NCBI RefSeq assembly: GCF_023100945.1
Contig: NZ_CP064689.1
Coordinates: 6,492,001 to 6,556,000, forward strand
Direction: 5' to 3'
DNA length: 64,000 nucleotides
DNA from: Bradyrhizobium sp. 200
Lineage (GTDB): Bacteria; Pseudomonadota; Alphaproteobacteria; Rhizobiales; Xanthobacteraceae
A model generated the notes under the pieces. That model searched no databases and had not been told where the DNA came from. It saw nothing but the letters and a program-made list of their open reading frames with translations. Made by a program: the position numbers and the translations under genes. This document shows positions 26,188 through 34,657 of the stretch, piece by piece (position 1 is the first letter of the stretch; each line of letters opens with the position of its first letter).

Positions 26188-26204
26188 GACCTTGAAGGAC
26201 TGCG

Positions 26205-26474
26205 TCAGGATGGCGCCTTGTCGCGGAAATATGGCTCGACCGGGCCGTGCACCTTGATGGTCAGCGGGTTGCCGTAGCGGTCCTTCGCGTTGCCCGCGGT
26301 GACGCGCACCCAGCCCTCGCTGATGCAGTATTCCTCGACATTGGTCTTCTCGACGCCCTTGAAGCGGATGCCGACGTCGCGCGCGAGAATCTCGGCGTTG
26401 TAATACGGGCTGTTCGGATCGACCGAGAGACGGTCGGGGAATTGGTCGCTCATTGCCTTCTTGGTCTCGCTCAC
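26205..26474 (-). CDS. DUF3297 family protein
   Basis: This small conserved protein of 89 residues is read from GTG 26474; ATG 26453 is a shorter alternative. GTG is favoured because it overlaps the glutathione peroxidase stop as GTGA and has GAGG 7 bp upstream. The product contains the family's PDRLSVDPNSPYYNAE opening, a GIRFKGVEKTNVEEYC block and an ending TIKVHGPVEPYF. DUF3297 proteins are short, cytosolic and of unknown function. Coupling to a peroxidase gene hints at an oxidative-stress role, as inference. Confidence 0.82.
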   Translation of the reverse strand: MSETKKAMSDQFPDRLSVDPNSPYYNAEILARDVGIRFKGVEKTNVEEYCISEGWVRVTAGNAKDRYGNPLTIKVHGPVEPYFRDKAPS

Positions 26475-26950
26475 AGCAGTGCCTCGATTTCTCTTCGTAG
26501 TCCCTCGGGGGTCACGGTCGGGGCATAGCGCCCAACCACCCTGCCCGACCGGTCGACCAGGAATTTGGTGAAATTCCATTTGATCGACGAACCCAGCAAC
26601 CCCGATTTTTCGTTCTTCAGATGGCTGAACAACGGATGCGCGTGGCTGCCGTTGACGTCGATCTTGGCGAACATCGGAAACGTCACGTCAAATTTGCGCT
26701 CGCAGAACTCTCCGATCTGTTTGGCGTCGCCCGGCTCCTGTCCGCCGAACTGGTTGCAGGGAAAGCCGAGCACCGCAAAGCCACGTGGTGCGAGTTCGCG
26801 TTGCAATTGCTCGAGGCCCTTGTACTGCGGCGTGAATCCGCAGGCGCTCGCGGTATTGACGATCAGGAGCACCTGACCCTCGAACCGCTTCAACGGCACC
26901 TCTTCGCCGGCGAGCGACTGCGCCGTAAAGTCGTAAACTCCTGACATCAT
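26471..26950 (-). CDS. Glutathione peroxidase (Cys type)
   Basis: This is a 159-residue thioredoxin-fold peroxidase that reduces peroxides with glutathione or thioredoxin. The peroxidatic Cys is in NTASACGFTPQY. The second signature GFPCNQFGGQEPG supplies the likely resolving Cys, and the catalytic Trp/Asn are in KWNFTKFLVD. Two adjacent ATGs (26950 and 26947) are both possible starts. There is no signal peptide. The amidase gene ends 12 bp upstream on the same strand, and DUF3297 overlaps downstream, so the three may be one transcript. Confidence 0.92.
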   Translation of the reverse strand: MMSGVYDFTAQSLAGEEVPLKRFEGQVLLIVNTASACGFTPQYKGLEQLQRELAPRGFAVLGFPCNQFGGQEPGDAKQIGEFCERKFDVTFPMFAKIDVNGSHAHPLFSHLKNEKSGLLGSSIKWNFTKFLVDRSGRVVGRYAPTVTPEGLRREIEALL

Positions 26951-26962
26951 GCTCTTTCGAAA

Positions 26963-28366
26963 TTAGCCGGCGGGATCGATCGCCGCCGACGGCGTTCCGC
27001 CCGCTTCGATCGCCTCGCCCGCGGCGAGACACAGATCCTCGCGGTAACGCCCGGAAACCAGTTGCACGCCAACGGGAATGCGCCCGACCAGCCCGGTCGA
27101 GACCGTTAGCCCGGGAAGCCCCATGAAGGGAATGGCGATCTGCGGCAATTGCGCATGCCAGACGCGCGCAAACGACGCCTCGTCCTTGCGGTCGAGTTGA
27201 TCGGGGAATGGCAATTCGCCGGATACCGGCATCAGCAGCACGGCATATTTTTCGAAGAACGCCAGCCATTCGCGGGTCAGCGTCGCGCGCCGGGTCAGCG
27301 CTTTTGACAGGTCGAACGGATGCACCTTGGCGCGGTTGCCGCGCAGGCAGGCCAGCGCGCCGGGATCGCCTTCGCGCTCGGCCATTTCCAGTTGCGCCTC
27401 ATAGCCATCGCCGAGCCAAAGTTTCGTCTGCAGATCGGCGGCCTCGCGCAGCGGCGGCGTGTTGGCGATTTCTTCCACGATCCAGCCCGCGCGCTCGAGC
27501 CGCTTGCCGGCATCCGCAACGGCAGCCTTCACTTCGGGCACGGGGTCAAGGCCGTCCGGATTGAGACACATCGCAACGCGCTTGGGCATTGCCGGCCCTT
27601 CCAGCGGCGCCGGTACCCACCAGGGATCGCGATAATCCTTCGCCGACATCGCGGCCAGCGCGATCCTGATATCGCCGATGGTACGCGCCAGCGGGCCCGA
27701 GACAGCGCTGATCTGCGGCCCGATCGGCCGCTCGGGCAGCGCCGCGTTGAACGCCGCGATGCGTCCCATGGTCGGCCGCAGGCCGTGCACGCCGCAGGCG
27801 TAAGCCGGATAGCGGATCGATCCCGCAATATCGGTGCCATGCGCGATATGGCCGATGCCGGCCGCGACCGCCGCCCCGGCGCCGCCGGACGAGCCGCCCG
27901 GCGTGATGGAGGGATCGCGCGGGTTCCTGGTGTCGCCGTGAATGAGATTGCTGGTGAACCAGCGATAGGAGAAAGCTGGGCAATTGGTGCGGCCCAGAAT
28001 GACGGCGCCGGACTTGCGCAGATTGTCGATCACGGGGTTGTTGCTCTTCGCGATGGCGTCGCGCTGCAGCTTGAGCCCGTTGGTGGTGGCAAAGCCTTCC
28101 TGGTCGATATTGACCTTCACCGTAACGGGCACGCCGCCGAGCGGACCGACATCTTCGCCGCGCCCGATCGCGGCATCAACGGCGGCAGCCTGTGCCAACA
28201 CGTCCTCAGGCCTGTGGTCGACGACGGCGTTGATTTTGGGATTGACCGCATCCAGCCGCGCCAGCGCTGCGGTCGCCGCCTCCTTTGCCGAGACTTTCTT
28301 CGACCTGATCAGCAAAGCCACTTCCGCCGCCGACAGGCGCCATAAATCCTGCATGCAAAACTCCAT
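26963..28366 (-). CDS. Amidase signature family hydrolase
   Basis: This 467-residue enzyme has the Ser-cisSer-Lys triad environment: Lys in PVTVKVNIDQEG, the Gly/Ser-rich signature TPGGSSGGAGAAVAAGIG, and the nucleophile Ser in GTDIAGSIRYPA. A helical N-terminus and length match amide hydrolases of the AtzF/indoleacetamide-hydrolase/GatA superfamily. No gatB or gatC gene lies nearby, so it is a catabolic amidase rather than the tRNA amidotransferase. Met at 28354 (QDLWRLSAAE) is an alternative start. The substrate is unknown. Confidence 0.85.
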   Translation of the reverse strand: MEFCMQDLWRLSAAEVALLIRSKKVSAKEAATAALARLDAVNPKINAVVDHRPEDVLAQAAAVDAAIGRGEDVGPLGGVPVTVKVNIDQEGFATTNGLKLQRDAIAKSNNPVIDNLRKSGAVILGRTNCPAFSYRWFTSNLIHGDTRNPRDPSITPGGSSGGAGAAVAAGIGHIAHGTDIAGSIRYPAYACGVHGLRPTMGRIAAFNAALPERPIGPQISAVSGPLARTIGDIRIALAAMSAKDYRDPWWVPAPLEGPAMPKRVAMCLNPDGLDPVPEVKAAVADAGKRLERAGWIVEEIANTPPLREAADLQTKLWLGDGYEAQLEMAEREGDPGALACLRGNRAKVHPFDLSKALTRRATLTREWLAFFEKYAVLLMPVSGELPFPDQLDRKDEASFARVWHAQLPQIAIPFMGLPGLTVSTGLVGRIPVGVQLVSGRYREDLCLAAGEAIEAGGTPSAAIDPAG

Positions 28367-28384
28367 ATCGATTGGCGCCCTTTT

Positions 28385-28435
28385 AGAGCGTTTTCCAGCG
28401 AAGTGGAAACCGGTTCGCGCCAGGAAAATGCGTTA
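28385..28435. repeat. GAGCGTTTTCC repeat
   Basis: This is a short imperfect palindrome (GAGCGTTTTCCAGCG, GGAAACCGGTTCGCG, GGAAAATGCG). It belongs to the same family as the partial copies at 11511-11572 and 56578-56597, and sits upstream of the amidase start. Confidence 0.6.
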
Positions 28436-28490
28436 AATCAAAAATCCCGCGCCGGGCGCAGGGCAATGCCAGCAGCGCCGCCGCCCGGAT

Positions 28491-29057
28491 TTAGCGCACG
28501 CGGGCGATGAAATAGGCGAGATCGCTGATCTGCTCGGGCGTGATTGGCGCCATCACGTCGGCCATGCTGCCATCATAGCCGTGGCGGCTGTTGTCCTTGT
28601 ACTCGGCAAGAGTCTTGGCGAGATAATCCTCGCGCTGGTTGGCGATGCGCGGGATATTTTCCTTGCCCCCCAAATCTGGATTGTGACAGGCGTCGCAGCG
28701 GTGCTGCTGCACCAGCGCCTGGCCGCGCTGCATCCGCGCGGACTCGCCATTTTCGGCGGGCGGCGCGGGCTTCGGCATCTTCGCGACAAAATCGGAAAAG
28801 AGGCGAAGATCGTCGTCGGTCAGCGGCTTCGCCATCTCGTTCATCGGCTCGAAGGTGCGCAGCTTCTCGCGGAACATGAAGAGCTGGATCAGCGTGTAAG
28901 GCGCCTGCTGCCCGCCGAGCGATGGCGTGTTCTCGGTCTCGGACTGTCCTTTCTCGCCGTGGCAGGCGAGACACGGCACCATGCGTTGTTCGATTGTTTC
29001 GGCACTGGCCGATGTTGCGATCAACGCAATCGCCAGCGCCGTCATTGTTCTACGCAT
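28491..29057 (-). CDS. Periplasmic di-haem cytochrome c (c4-like)
   Basis: The 188-residue product has a signal peptide (residues 1-19, [13 protein letters not shown]). Two haem c sites follow: Cys29-x2-Cys32-His33 and Cys121-x2-Cys124-His125. Met residues suitable as sixth ligands occur in each half ([18 protein letters not shown]). The tandem class I arrangement resembles cytochrome c4. ATG 29057 is preferred because it starts at the signal peptide; the frame upstream is part of a repeat. It lies downstream of the sorbosone-type dehydrogenase on the same strand, so it is the likely electron acceptor for that enzyme. Confidence 0.88.
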   Translation of the reverse strand: MRRTMTALAIALIATSASAETIEQRMVPCLACHGEKGQSETENTPSLGGQQAPYTLIQLFMFREKLRTFEPMNEMAKPLTDDDLRLFSDFVAKMPKPAPPAENGESARMQRGQALVQQHRCDACHNPDLGGKENIPRIANQREDYLAKTLAEYKDNSRHGYDGSMADVMAPITPEQISDLAYFIARVR

Positions 29058-29078
29058 CGGCTCACTCCGGGCACTTCC

Positions 29079-29161
29079 GTCATTGCGAGGAGCGAAAGCG
29101 ACGAAGCAATCCACGCCTCCGCAAGTGGCGGAATGGATTGCTTCGCTTCGCTCGCAATGAC
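29079..29161. repeat. GTCATTGC palindrome copy E, inside a presumed operon
   Basis: This 83-bp element with arms GTCATTGCGAGGAGCG and CGCTCGCAATGAC fills most of the 117-bp gap between the dehydrogenase and its cytochrome gene. Both genes run leftwards, so it would be transcribed as a large hairpin. Confidence 0.85.
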
Positions 29162-29174
29162 GGTTGTTGCTGGG

Positions 29175-30458
29175 TTACTGCTTCCCCGCCAGCTTCTGCT
29201 TGCCGTAGGTGATGCGGTAGACGGCGCCGTTCCAGTCGTCGGAGACCAGCAGCGAGCCATCCTTCATCGGCAGCACATCGACCGGGCGGCCGATATACTT
29301 GTTCTCTTCGATGAATCCCGTGAGGAACGGCTCCATCGACTTCATCGTGCCGTCCTTGTTCAGCTTGGCGACGACAACATCGCCGCCAACTTTCTTGGTG
29401 CGGTTCCATGAGCCGTGCCGGGCGATGATGGCCACGTTCTTGTAGCTCTTCGGGAACATGCCGCCGGTGTAGAACCGCATGCCCAGCGCTGCGGAATGCG
29501 GGCCCAGCAGGCCAACCGGGGCAGTAAATTCGCTGCAGGATTTACCCCAGCCGAATTCGGGATCGACGATGTTGCCCTGCAGGCAGTAGGGCGCGCCGAA
29601 ATGTTCGCCGACCTTGGTGATACGGTTCAGTTCGTCCTCCGGCACGTCTTCCGACATCCAGTCGCGCCCGTTGTCGGTGAAATAGAGCTGCTTGGTCTCC
29701 GGATGCCAGTCGAACCCGACGGTGTTGCGAACGCCCCGGGCAATCACTTCCGCGCCGGAGCCATCGAGATTCATCCGGTGGATCAGGCCATGCTCGTCGC
29801 TATGCAGCACGTTGTTGCCGGGCTGGCCGACCGGAACGTACAGCTTGTTGTCAGGACCGATGCCGATGAATTTCCAGCCATGGGCCTCATCCTTCGGCAG
29901 CTTGTCGAAGATCGCGGTCGGCTTCGGCGGGTTGTCCAGGACGTCCTCGACCTTCTCGATCTTGGAGACCTTCGACAGCTCGGCGATGTAGAGCGTGCCG
30001 TCCTTGAACGCGAGGCCGTTCGGCCGGTAGAGGCCGGAGGCCAGCACCTTGACCTCGCGCTTGCCGTCCTTGTTGACGATGGCATAGACCTTGTCGACCA
30101 GGCGGCTGCCGACAAACACCGTGCCCTTGTCGCCCATGGCGAGCGAGCGCGCGTTAGCCATGCCCGCGGCATAGACCTCGATGTTGAAGCCGGCCGGCAC
30201 TTTGAGCTTCGCCGTCGGCAGCTTGTCCGGCGCCGCGGGGATCGGCGGCGGCGCATTCGGCGCGAGCTTGGCGGCGGCTTCGTTACCGGCTGGGCGTCCG
30301 ATCAACGGAGACCCCGGCGGAAGTGCGGGCGCGGCCGCTGGCGGGGCGCCTGCAGCGGGCGGTGCGGCAGGCTGTTGGGCAGTGGCGGTTAGCGTGAACG
30401 CACCGAAAAAGGCGCCGGCCAGCAACAGGCTGCGCGGCGTCGACGAATGACTTATCAT
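29175..30458 (-). CDS. Sorbosone/glucose dehydrogenase-family periplasmic protein (PQQ type)
   Basis: In this 427-residue protein a signal peptide (LLLAGAFFGAFTLTATA) is followed by an unusual Ala/Pro-rich linker (about 28-85). A six-bladed propeller of the GSDH/sorbosone dehydrogenase family comes next (FNIEVYAAGMANARSLAMG, GLYRPNGLAF, HGWKFIGIGPDNKLYVPVGQ, GVRNTVGFDWHPETKQLYFTDNGRDW, GSWNRTKKVGGDVV, GRPVDVLPMKDGSLLVSDDWNGAVYRI). Relatives are soluble PQQ-dependent aldose or sorbosone dehydrogenases. The downstream cytochrome c and the nearby complete pqq operon fit that role. PQQ dependence is by family, not proven here. Confidence 0.85.
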   Translation of the reverse strand: MISHSSTPRSLLLAGAFFGAFTLTATAQQPAAPPAAGAPPAAAPALPPGSPLIGRPAGNEAAAKLAPNAPPPIPAAPDKLPTAKLKVPAGFNIEVYAAGMANARSLAMGDKGTVFVGSRLVDKVYAIVNKDGKREVKVLASGLYRPNGLAFKDGTLYIAELSKVSKIEKVEDVLDNPPKPTAIFDKLPKDEAHGWKFIGIGPDNKLYVPVGQPGNNVLHSDEHGLIHRMNLDGSGAEVIARGVRNTVGFDWHPETKQLYFTDNGRDWMSEDVPEDELNRITKVGEHFGAPYCLQGNIVDPEFGWGKSCSEFTAPVGLLGPHSAALGMRFYTGGMFPKSYKNVAIIARHGSWNRTKKVGGDVVVAKLNKDGTMKSMEPFLTGFIEENKYIGRPVDVLPMKDGSLLVSDDWNGAVYRITYGKQKLAGKQ

Positions 30459-30635
30459 GGGCGTTTCTCCCTGGTGGAAGCCATTTCTCTACACGCGGCA
30501 CATGAGGGTGCCGACGCTGGTGGCTTTCCGAGCGGCAATCTCCGATATTTTTCCATAAAAGTGCAACCGGAAACATGCTGCCCGGAAACTGCGTTGGCCG
30601 AATGGTCAGGCCGACGCCGACCGCATCATCGCACG

Positions 30636-30893
30636 TCAGTGCTTCGTAACCGAGCCGCCGGGGGCATCGAGGATCGCTTCCGCGAACGGAAACTCCAGCA
30701 CGATCTCGCCATCGTCGTCGGTCACCTCGATGATCGCGCTCAACAACGCGCTGTCGGCGCCGTCGGTCTTGAGCAGCTCCCGGATCATGGCGCGCGCCAT
30801 TTCCCAGGCGCGGTCGGGATCGACGAGCACTTCGCCGTCAGGATCGGAAATCAGCTCATCGCCGATACGGGTGTTGAAGTAATATCGCGGCAT
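30636..30893 (-). CDS. DUF6894 family small protein
   Basis: This 85-residue acidic protein starts PRYYFNTRIGDELISDPDGE and ends with an acidic strand (EVTDDDGEIVLEFPFAEA). It matches the small family DUF6894 that occurs in many copies per Bradyrhizobium genome. No catalytic residues or membrane segments are visible. Function is unknown. It is alone between the dehydrogenase start and the pqq promoter region. Confidence 0.78.
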   Translation of the reverse strand: MPRYYFNTRIGDELISDPDGEVLVDPDRAWEMARAMIRELLKTDGADSALLSAIIEVTDDDGEIVLEFPFAEAILDAPGGSVTKH

Positions 30894-31200
30894 CGGCAGA
30901 AACCTGGCTCCGTTGAGGCCCCGCCACCGGAGGCCCTCACTGTCTCACAAGTTCTTTATCCGGAGCCGGTAGCGCCCCGTCGCACCCAGAATTGCCACTC
31001 GCGGCGACGCGAACAACCGCGAAACGCTTGATCCCACGTCGTTTTGACCGAGGCTCTCCACACAACTCCGTGAAAATCTCTTTGCGGCGCAGCATAAACA
31101 AATGAGGGTTCCAGGCAAAAGATTTAACTGGCGAACTTTTTGATCCGCAGTACCTTAACCGGGAAGGGCGGAGCCCGTCCTGTAGCAAAGGGAGAGCCAA
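30894..31200. other. Upstream region of the pqq operon
   Basis: About 300 bp between the divergent DUF6894 and pqqA genes. It must contain the pqqA promoter. The part 31085-31160 is AT-richer than its surroundings, but I cannot fix a -35/-10 pair. GGGAGAG stands just before pqqA. No small gene was found. Confidence 0.45.
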
Positions 31201-31281
31201 ATGGCCTGGAAAGCGCCGAAAATCGTCGAAGTATCGGTCGGCATGGAAATCAACATGTATATGTGCGCCACCCGCAAGTAA
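31201..31281 (+). CDS. pqqA: PQQ precursor peptide
   Basis: PqqA is the ribosomal peptide whose Glu and Tyr are cross-linked and excised to become PQQ. The peptide is only 26 residues, MAWKAPKIVEVSVGMEINMY followed by MCATRK. The essential E-x3-Y pair is Glu16 and Tyr20. GGGAGAG lies upstream at correct spacing. pqqB follows after 147 bp; this longer gap contains a CCGGCGCCGG palindrome (31353-31362) that might lower read-through, so that the peptide is made in excess over the enzymes, as known for other pqq operons. Confidence 0.95.
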   Translation: MAWKAPKIVEVSVGMEINMYMCATRK

Positions 31282-31428
31282 GCGGCAGCGCGTTTCACAT
31301 CTCACGCAGGTGGGCCTCCGCGCCTGACACGTTCCCGATAGCGGGATTGTGTCCGGCGCCGGTGTCCACTTTGCGGCGTTTGTAATTCAGTTTGTTTCTT
31401 CAGGTCTGGAAGCGCCAGGAGACGGATC

Positions 31429-32358
31429 ATGCTTCGCGTCGTCGTCCTGGGCGCCGCGGCAGGCGGCGGTGTTCCGCAGTGGAATTGCGGATGTCCGGTG
31501 TGCCGGAAAGCACGAAGCGAAAATCCCGGACTGCGCAGCACCCAGGCCTCGATCGCCGTCAGCGCCGATGGGGCGCACTGGTATCTCGTCAACGCCTCGC
31601 CTGACCTGCGTCAGCAATTGATCGCGACGCCGCAGCTTCACCCCAAAGCCGGCCAGTTCAGGCACAGCCCGATCGCCGGCGTGATCCTGACCAACGGCGA
31701 AATCGATGCGGTTGCAGGCCTGCTGTCGATGCGCGAGGGTTCGCCGTTTACGCTCTATGCGCATGAGCGGGTCCTTGCGATTTTGCGATCCAACAGCATC
31801 TTTAACGTGCTGGGCGAAAACAACGTGAAGCGCCGGCCGATCGAGGTCAACCAGGCGTTCGAGCCAGCCCTGCCCGACGGCTCACCGTCCGGCATGGAAA
31901 TCCTCCCCTTCGCGGTTCCCGGCAAGGGCGCGTGGTATCTCGAAGGCAAGGCGCATCCGGCGGGCGGCGATGCCGCGGGCGATACGCTGGGCTTACGGAT
32001 TCTGGACAAGGCAAGCGGCAAGTACTTCTATTTCCTGGCCGCCTGCGCGAGGGTCACCGACGATCTCAAATCGCGCCTGGCAGGCGCCGCGCTGGTGTTC
32101 TTCGACGGCACCGTGTGGCGCGACGACGAGTTGATCGTCCAGGGCCTCGGCACCAAGACAGGACAAGGGATGGGCCATATTTCAATGTCGGGCGAACATG
32201 GCGCGATCGAGAGCCTTGCCGGCCTCGATATTGGCCGAAAGTTGTTTCTGCATATCAACAACTCCAACCCGGCTCTGCTCTCCGGCTCGGACGAGCGAAA
32301 GGAATTGGAACGGGCGGGCTGGCAGATTCCAGCCGATGGAACGGAGATCACGCTGTGA
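31429..32358 (+). CDS. pqqB: PQQ biosynthesis protein PqqB (metallo-beta-lactamase fold)
   Basis: The 309-residue product acts as an iron-dependent hydroxylase on the tyrosine-derived part of the PQQ intermediate. It starts VVVLGAAAGGGVPQWNCGCPVC, the family's glycine-rich opening with its Cys cluster. It retains the metallo-hydrolase core (STQASIAVSADG, NASPDLRQQL, GVILTNGEIDAVAGLL, MGHISMSGEHGA). AGGAG precedes ATG 31429. The pqqC start overlaps its stop codon. Confidence 0.95.
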   Translation: MLRVVVLGAAAGGGVPQWNCGCPVCRKARSENPGLRSTQASIAVSADGAHWYLVNASPDLRQQLIATPQLHPKAGQFRHSPIAGVILTNGEIDAVAGLLSMREGSPFTLYAHERVLAILRSNSIFNVLGENNVKRRPIEVNQAFEPALPDGSPSGMEILPFAVPGKGAWYLEGKAHPAGGDAAGDTLGLRILDKASGKYFYFLAACARVTDDLKSRLAGAALVFFDGTVWRDDELIVQGLGTKTGQGMGHISMSGEHGAIESLAGLDIGRKLFLHINNSNPALLSGSDERKELERAGWQIPADGTEITL

Positions 32359-33134
32359 ATGTCGTGCCTACCAGCGGAATGACCGCGTATTCGATCGGCA
32401 AGGGCATCACGCTCAACAATGCCGATGAACTCGAAGCGATGCTCCGCCACATCGGCGCGACGCGCTATCACAATCTGCATCCCTTCCACCGGCTGCTGCA
32501 CGGCGGCAGGCTCAACAAGGGACAGGTGCAGGCCTGGGCGCTGAACCGCTATTTCTACCAGAGCACGATCCCGCTCAAGGACGCGATGGTGATCTCCCGC
32601 TTCCGCGACCGCGCCACCCGGATCGAATGGCGGCACCGGATCGAGGACCACGACGGCGATATTAGCTCCGAAGGCGGTATCGAGCGCTGGCTGAAGCTGA
32701 CCGAGGGCCTAGGGCTCGACAGCGCCTATGTGGAATCGACCGAAGGCATCCTGCCCGCAACGCGGTTTGCGGTGGAGGCCTACGTGCATTTCTGCCGCGA
32801 CAGGACGCCGCTGGAGGCCATCGCGTCCTCGCTCACGGAACTGTTCGCGCCGAACCTGCATGAGGAGCGCATCTCCGGCATGCTGCAGCACTATGATTTC
32901 GTCAACCCCGATATCATGAGCTATTTCAGCCGCCGCCTGACGCAGGCCCCGCGCGACGCGGGCTTCGCGCTGCAATACGTTAAGGCCAACGCGAAGACGC
33001 ACGCCGAGCGCGAGGCGGTCTGCAATGCGCTGATCTTCAAGACCAATGTGCTATGGGTTCAGCTCGACGCGCTGTATCATGCCTATGTCGAGGGCCACAT
33101 ACCGCCCGGGGCGTTCGTGCCCAAAGAGGACTAG
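32355..33134 (+). CDS. pqqC: Pyrroloquinoline-quinone synthase
   Basis: PqqC catalyses the final ring closure and eight-electron oxidation that yields PQQ, without a metal. The 259-residue helical protein is read from GTG 32355, which overlaps the pqqB stop as GTGA; ATG 32379 (MTAYSIGKGI) is a shorter possibility. It contains the active-site stretches RYHNLHPFHRLLHGGRLNKG, AWALNRYFYQSTIPLKDA and EHDG-type RIEDHDGD, and the late helix with LWVQLDALYHAYVEGHIPPG. It ends 6 bp before pqqD. Confidence 0.94.
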   Translation: MNVVPTSGMTAYSIGKGITLNNADELEAMLRHIGATRYHNLHPFHRLLHGGRLNKGQVQAWALNRYFYQSTIPLKDAMVISRFRDRATRIEWRHRIEDHDGDISSEGGIERWLKLTEGLGLDSAYVESTEGILPATRFAVEAYVHFCRDRTPLEAIASSLTELFAPNLHEERISGMLQHYDFVNPDIMSYFSRRLTQAPRDAGFALQYVKANAKTHAEREAVCNALIFKTNVLWVQLDALYHAYVEGHIPPGAFVPKED

Positions 33135-33140
33135 CGATCG

Positions 33141-33452
33141 ATGGCGACGAGCCGCAACATCAGTGTCAGCGAGGCGAGCCGGCCGAAATTGCCGCGGCAC
33201 GCCCGGCTGAAATTCGATGAGACGCGGCAGGTCTGGGTGATCCTGGCGCCGGAACGCGTGCTGGCGCCGGACGAAATCGCGGTGGAAGTGCTGCAGCTCT
33301 GCGACGGCGTACGCAGCGTCGGCGATATGGCCGACCAACTCGCCGCCAAATATGCCGCGCCGCGCGAGGCGATCCTGACCGACGTTATCGGGATGCTGCA
33401 GGATCTCGCCGACAAGGGCTTTCTGACCGAAGCGCGTGAGAAGACGTCATGA
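33141..33452 (+). CDS. pqqD: PQQ peptide chaperone PqqD
   Basis: PqqD binds PqqA and presents it to the radical SAM enzyme PqqE. The 103-residue product has the winged-helix RRE-type fold with RLKFDETRQVWVILAPERVL, DEIAVEVLQLCDG and VIGMLQDLADKGFL. Its TGA overlaps the ATG of pqqE (ATGA), which fits the known PqqD-PqqE complex. The ribosome site before ATG 33141 is weak, suggesting coupling to pqqC. Confidence 0.94.
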   Translation: MATSRNISVSEASRPKLPRHARLKFDETRQVWVILAPERVLAPDEIAVEVLQLCDGVRSVGDMADQLAAKYAAPREAILTDVIGMLQDLADKGFLTEAREKTS

Positions 33453-34657
33453 GCGACATTCTCGCCGATAGCAAAACAGCCGGCGCCGCGCCCAGCGACG
33501 GGCTCGCGGTCCTGGAATCGCAGCGCTCGACCGCGGAGACGTTCGGCATTCCGCTCGCCGTGCTCGCCGAGCTGACGCACCGCTGCCCGCTGCAATGCCC
33601 CTATTGCTCCAACCCGATCGAACTCGACCGCGGCGGCAGCGAGCTTTCGACCGGGGAGTGGAAGAAGGTTCTGAGTGAGCTCGCCGAAATCGGCGTGCTG
33701 CAGATCCATTTCTCGGGCGGCGAACCAACCGCGCGCAAAGACCTGGTGGAGCTGGTGCAGCATGCGACCGACGTCGGGCTGTACAGCAACCTCATCACAT
33801 CAGCGGTGCTGCTGACCAAGGAAAGACTTTCGGCACTGGCCGACGCCGGGCTTTGCCACGTGCAGATCAGCTTCCAGGGCAACGAGCCCATGGTGGCCGA
33901 TCGCGTCGCCGGGCTGAAAAATGCGCATGAGAAAAAGATCGAAGTTGCAAGATGGACGCGCGAGCTCGATCTGCCGCTGACGGTCAACGCCGTCATGCAC
34001 CGCCAGAATCTGCATCAGCTCTCCGACATCATCCAGATGGCGGTCGATCTCGACGCCGACCGGCTCGAAGTCGCCAACGTGCAGTATTACGGCTGGGCGC
34101 TGAAGAACCGCGCCGCCTTGATGCCGACGATCGAGCAGATCGACGAAACCAGCCGGATCGTCGAGGAGGCCGCCGTGCGGCTGAAGGGCATTCTCGCCAT
34201 CGACTATGTCGTGCCGGACTACTACGCCCTGCGGCCGAAGAAATGCATGGGCGGCTGGGGCCGGCAGTTCTTCAACATTTCGCCGGCCGGCAAGGTCCTG
34301 CCCTGCCACGCGGCGGAGAGCATCACCGGGCTCGAATTCGAATCCGTGCGCTCCAATCATTCGATCGCCTGGATCTGGCAGAATTCCGAGGCCTTCAACC
34401 GCTATCGCGGCACCGGCTGGATGCCCGAGCCATGCAAGAGCTGCGAATTCCGGGAAGTCGATTTCGGCGGCTGCCGCTGCCAGGCCTTTGCGCTGACCGG
34501 CGATGCCGGCAATACCGATCCGGCCTGCACGCTGTCGCCGATGCATGAACAGATCTTCAAGCAGGCCGAGCGCGAGGCGGCCGCGCACCAGGATCGCTTC
34601 CTCTATCGCAATTTCGCCGGCGGCACGCTGGAGACGGAAGGCCAGCATGGCGCCTGA
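33449..34657 (+). CDS. pqqE: PQQ biosynthesis radical SAM enzyme
   Basis: PqqE forms the carbon-carbon bond between Glu and Tyr of PqqA. The 402-residue enzyme has the radical SAM motif Cys46-x3-Cys50-x2-Cys53 (CPLQCPYC). The SAM-binding FSGGEPT segment follows, and then a SPASM domain with auxiliary-cluster cysteines (PCHAAES, PCKSCEFRE, GGCRCQAF, DPACTLSP). It overlaps pqqD by ATGA. The next gene starts 11 bp before the pqqE stop, so the operon continues. Confidence 0.95.
   Translation: MSDILADSKTAGAAPSDGLAVLESQRSTAETFGIPLAVLAELTHRCPLQCPYCSNPIELDRGGSELSTGEWKKVLSELAEIGVLQIHFSGGEPTARKDLVELVQHATDVGLYSNLITSAVLLTKERLSALADAGLCHVQISFQGNEPMVADRVAGLKNAHEKKIEVARWTRELDLPLTVNAVMHRQNLHQLSDIIQMAVDLDADRLEVANVQYYGWALKNRAALMPTIEQIDETSRIVEEAAVRLKGILAIDYVVPDYYALRPKKCMGGWGRQFFNISPAGKVLPCHAAESITGLEFESVRSNHSIAWIWQNSEAFNRYRGTGWMPEPCKSCEFREVDFGGCRCQAFALTGDAGNTDPACTLSPMHEQIFKQAEREAAAHQDRFLYRNFAGGTLETEGQHGA

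Noticed and set aside
31932..32354. N-terminal extension of pqqC
   Set aside because: It would overlap pqqB for 420 bp in another frame; GTG 32355 with a GTGA overlap gives the normal PqqC length.
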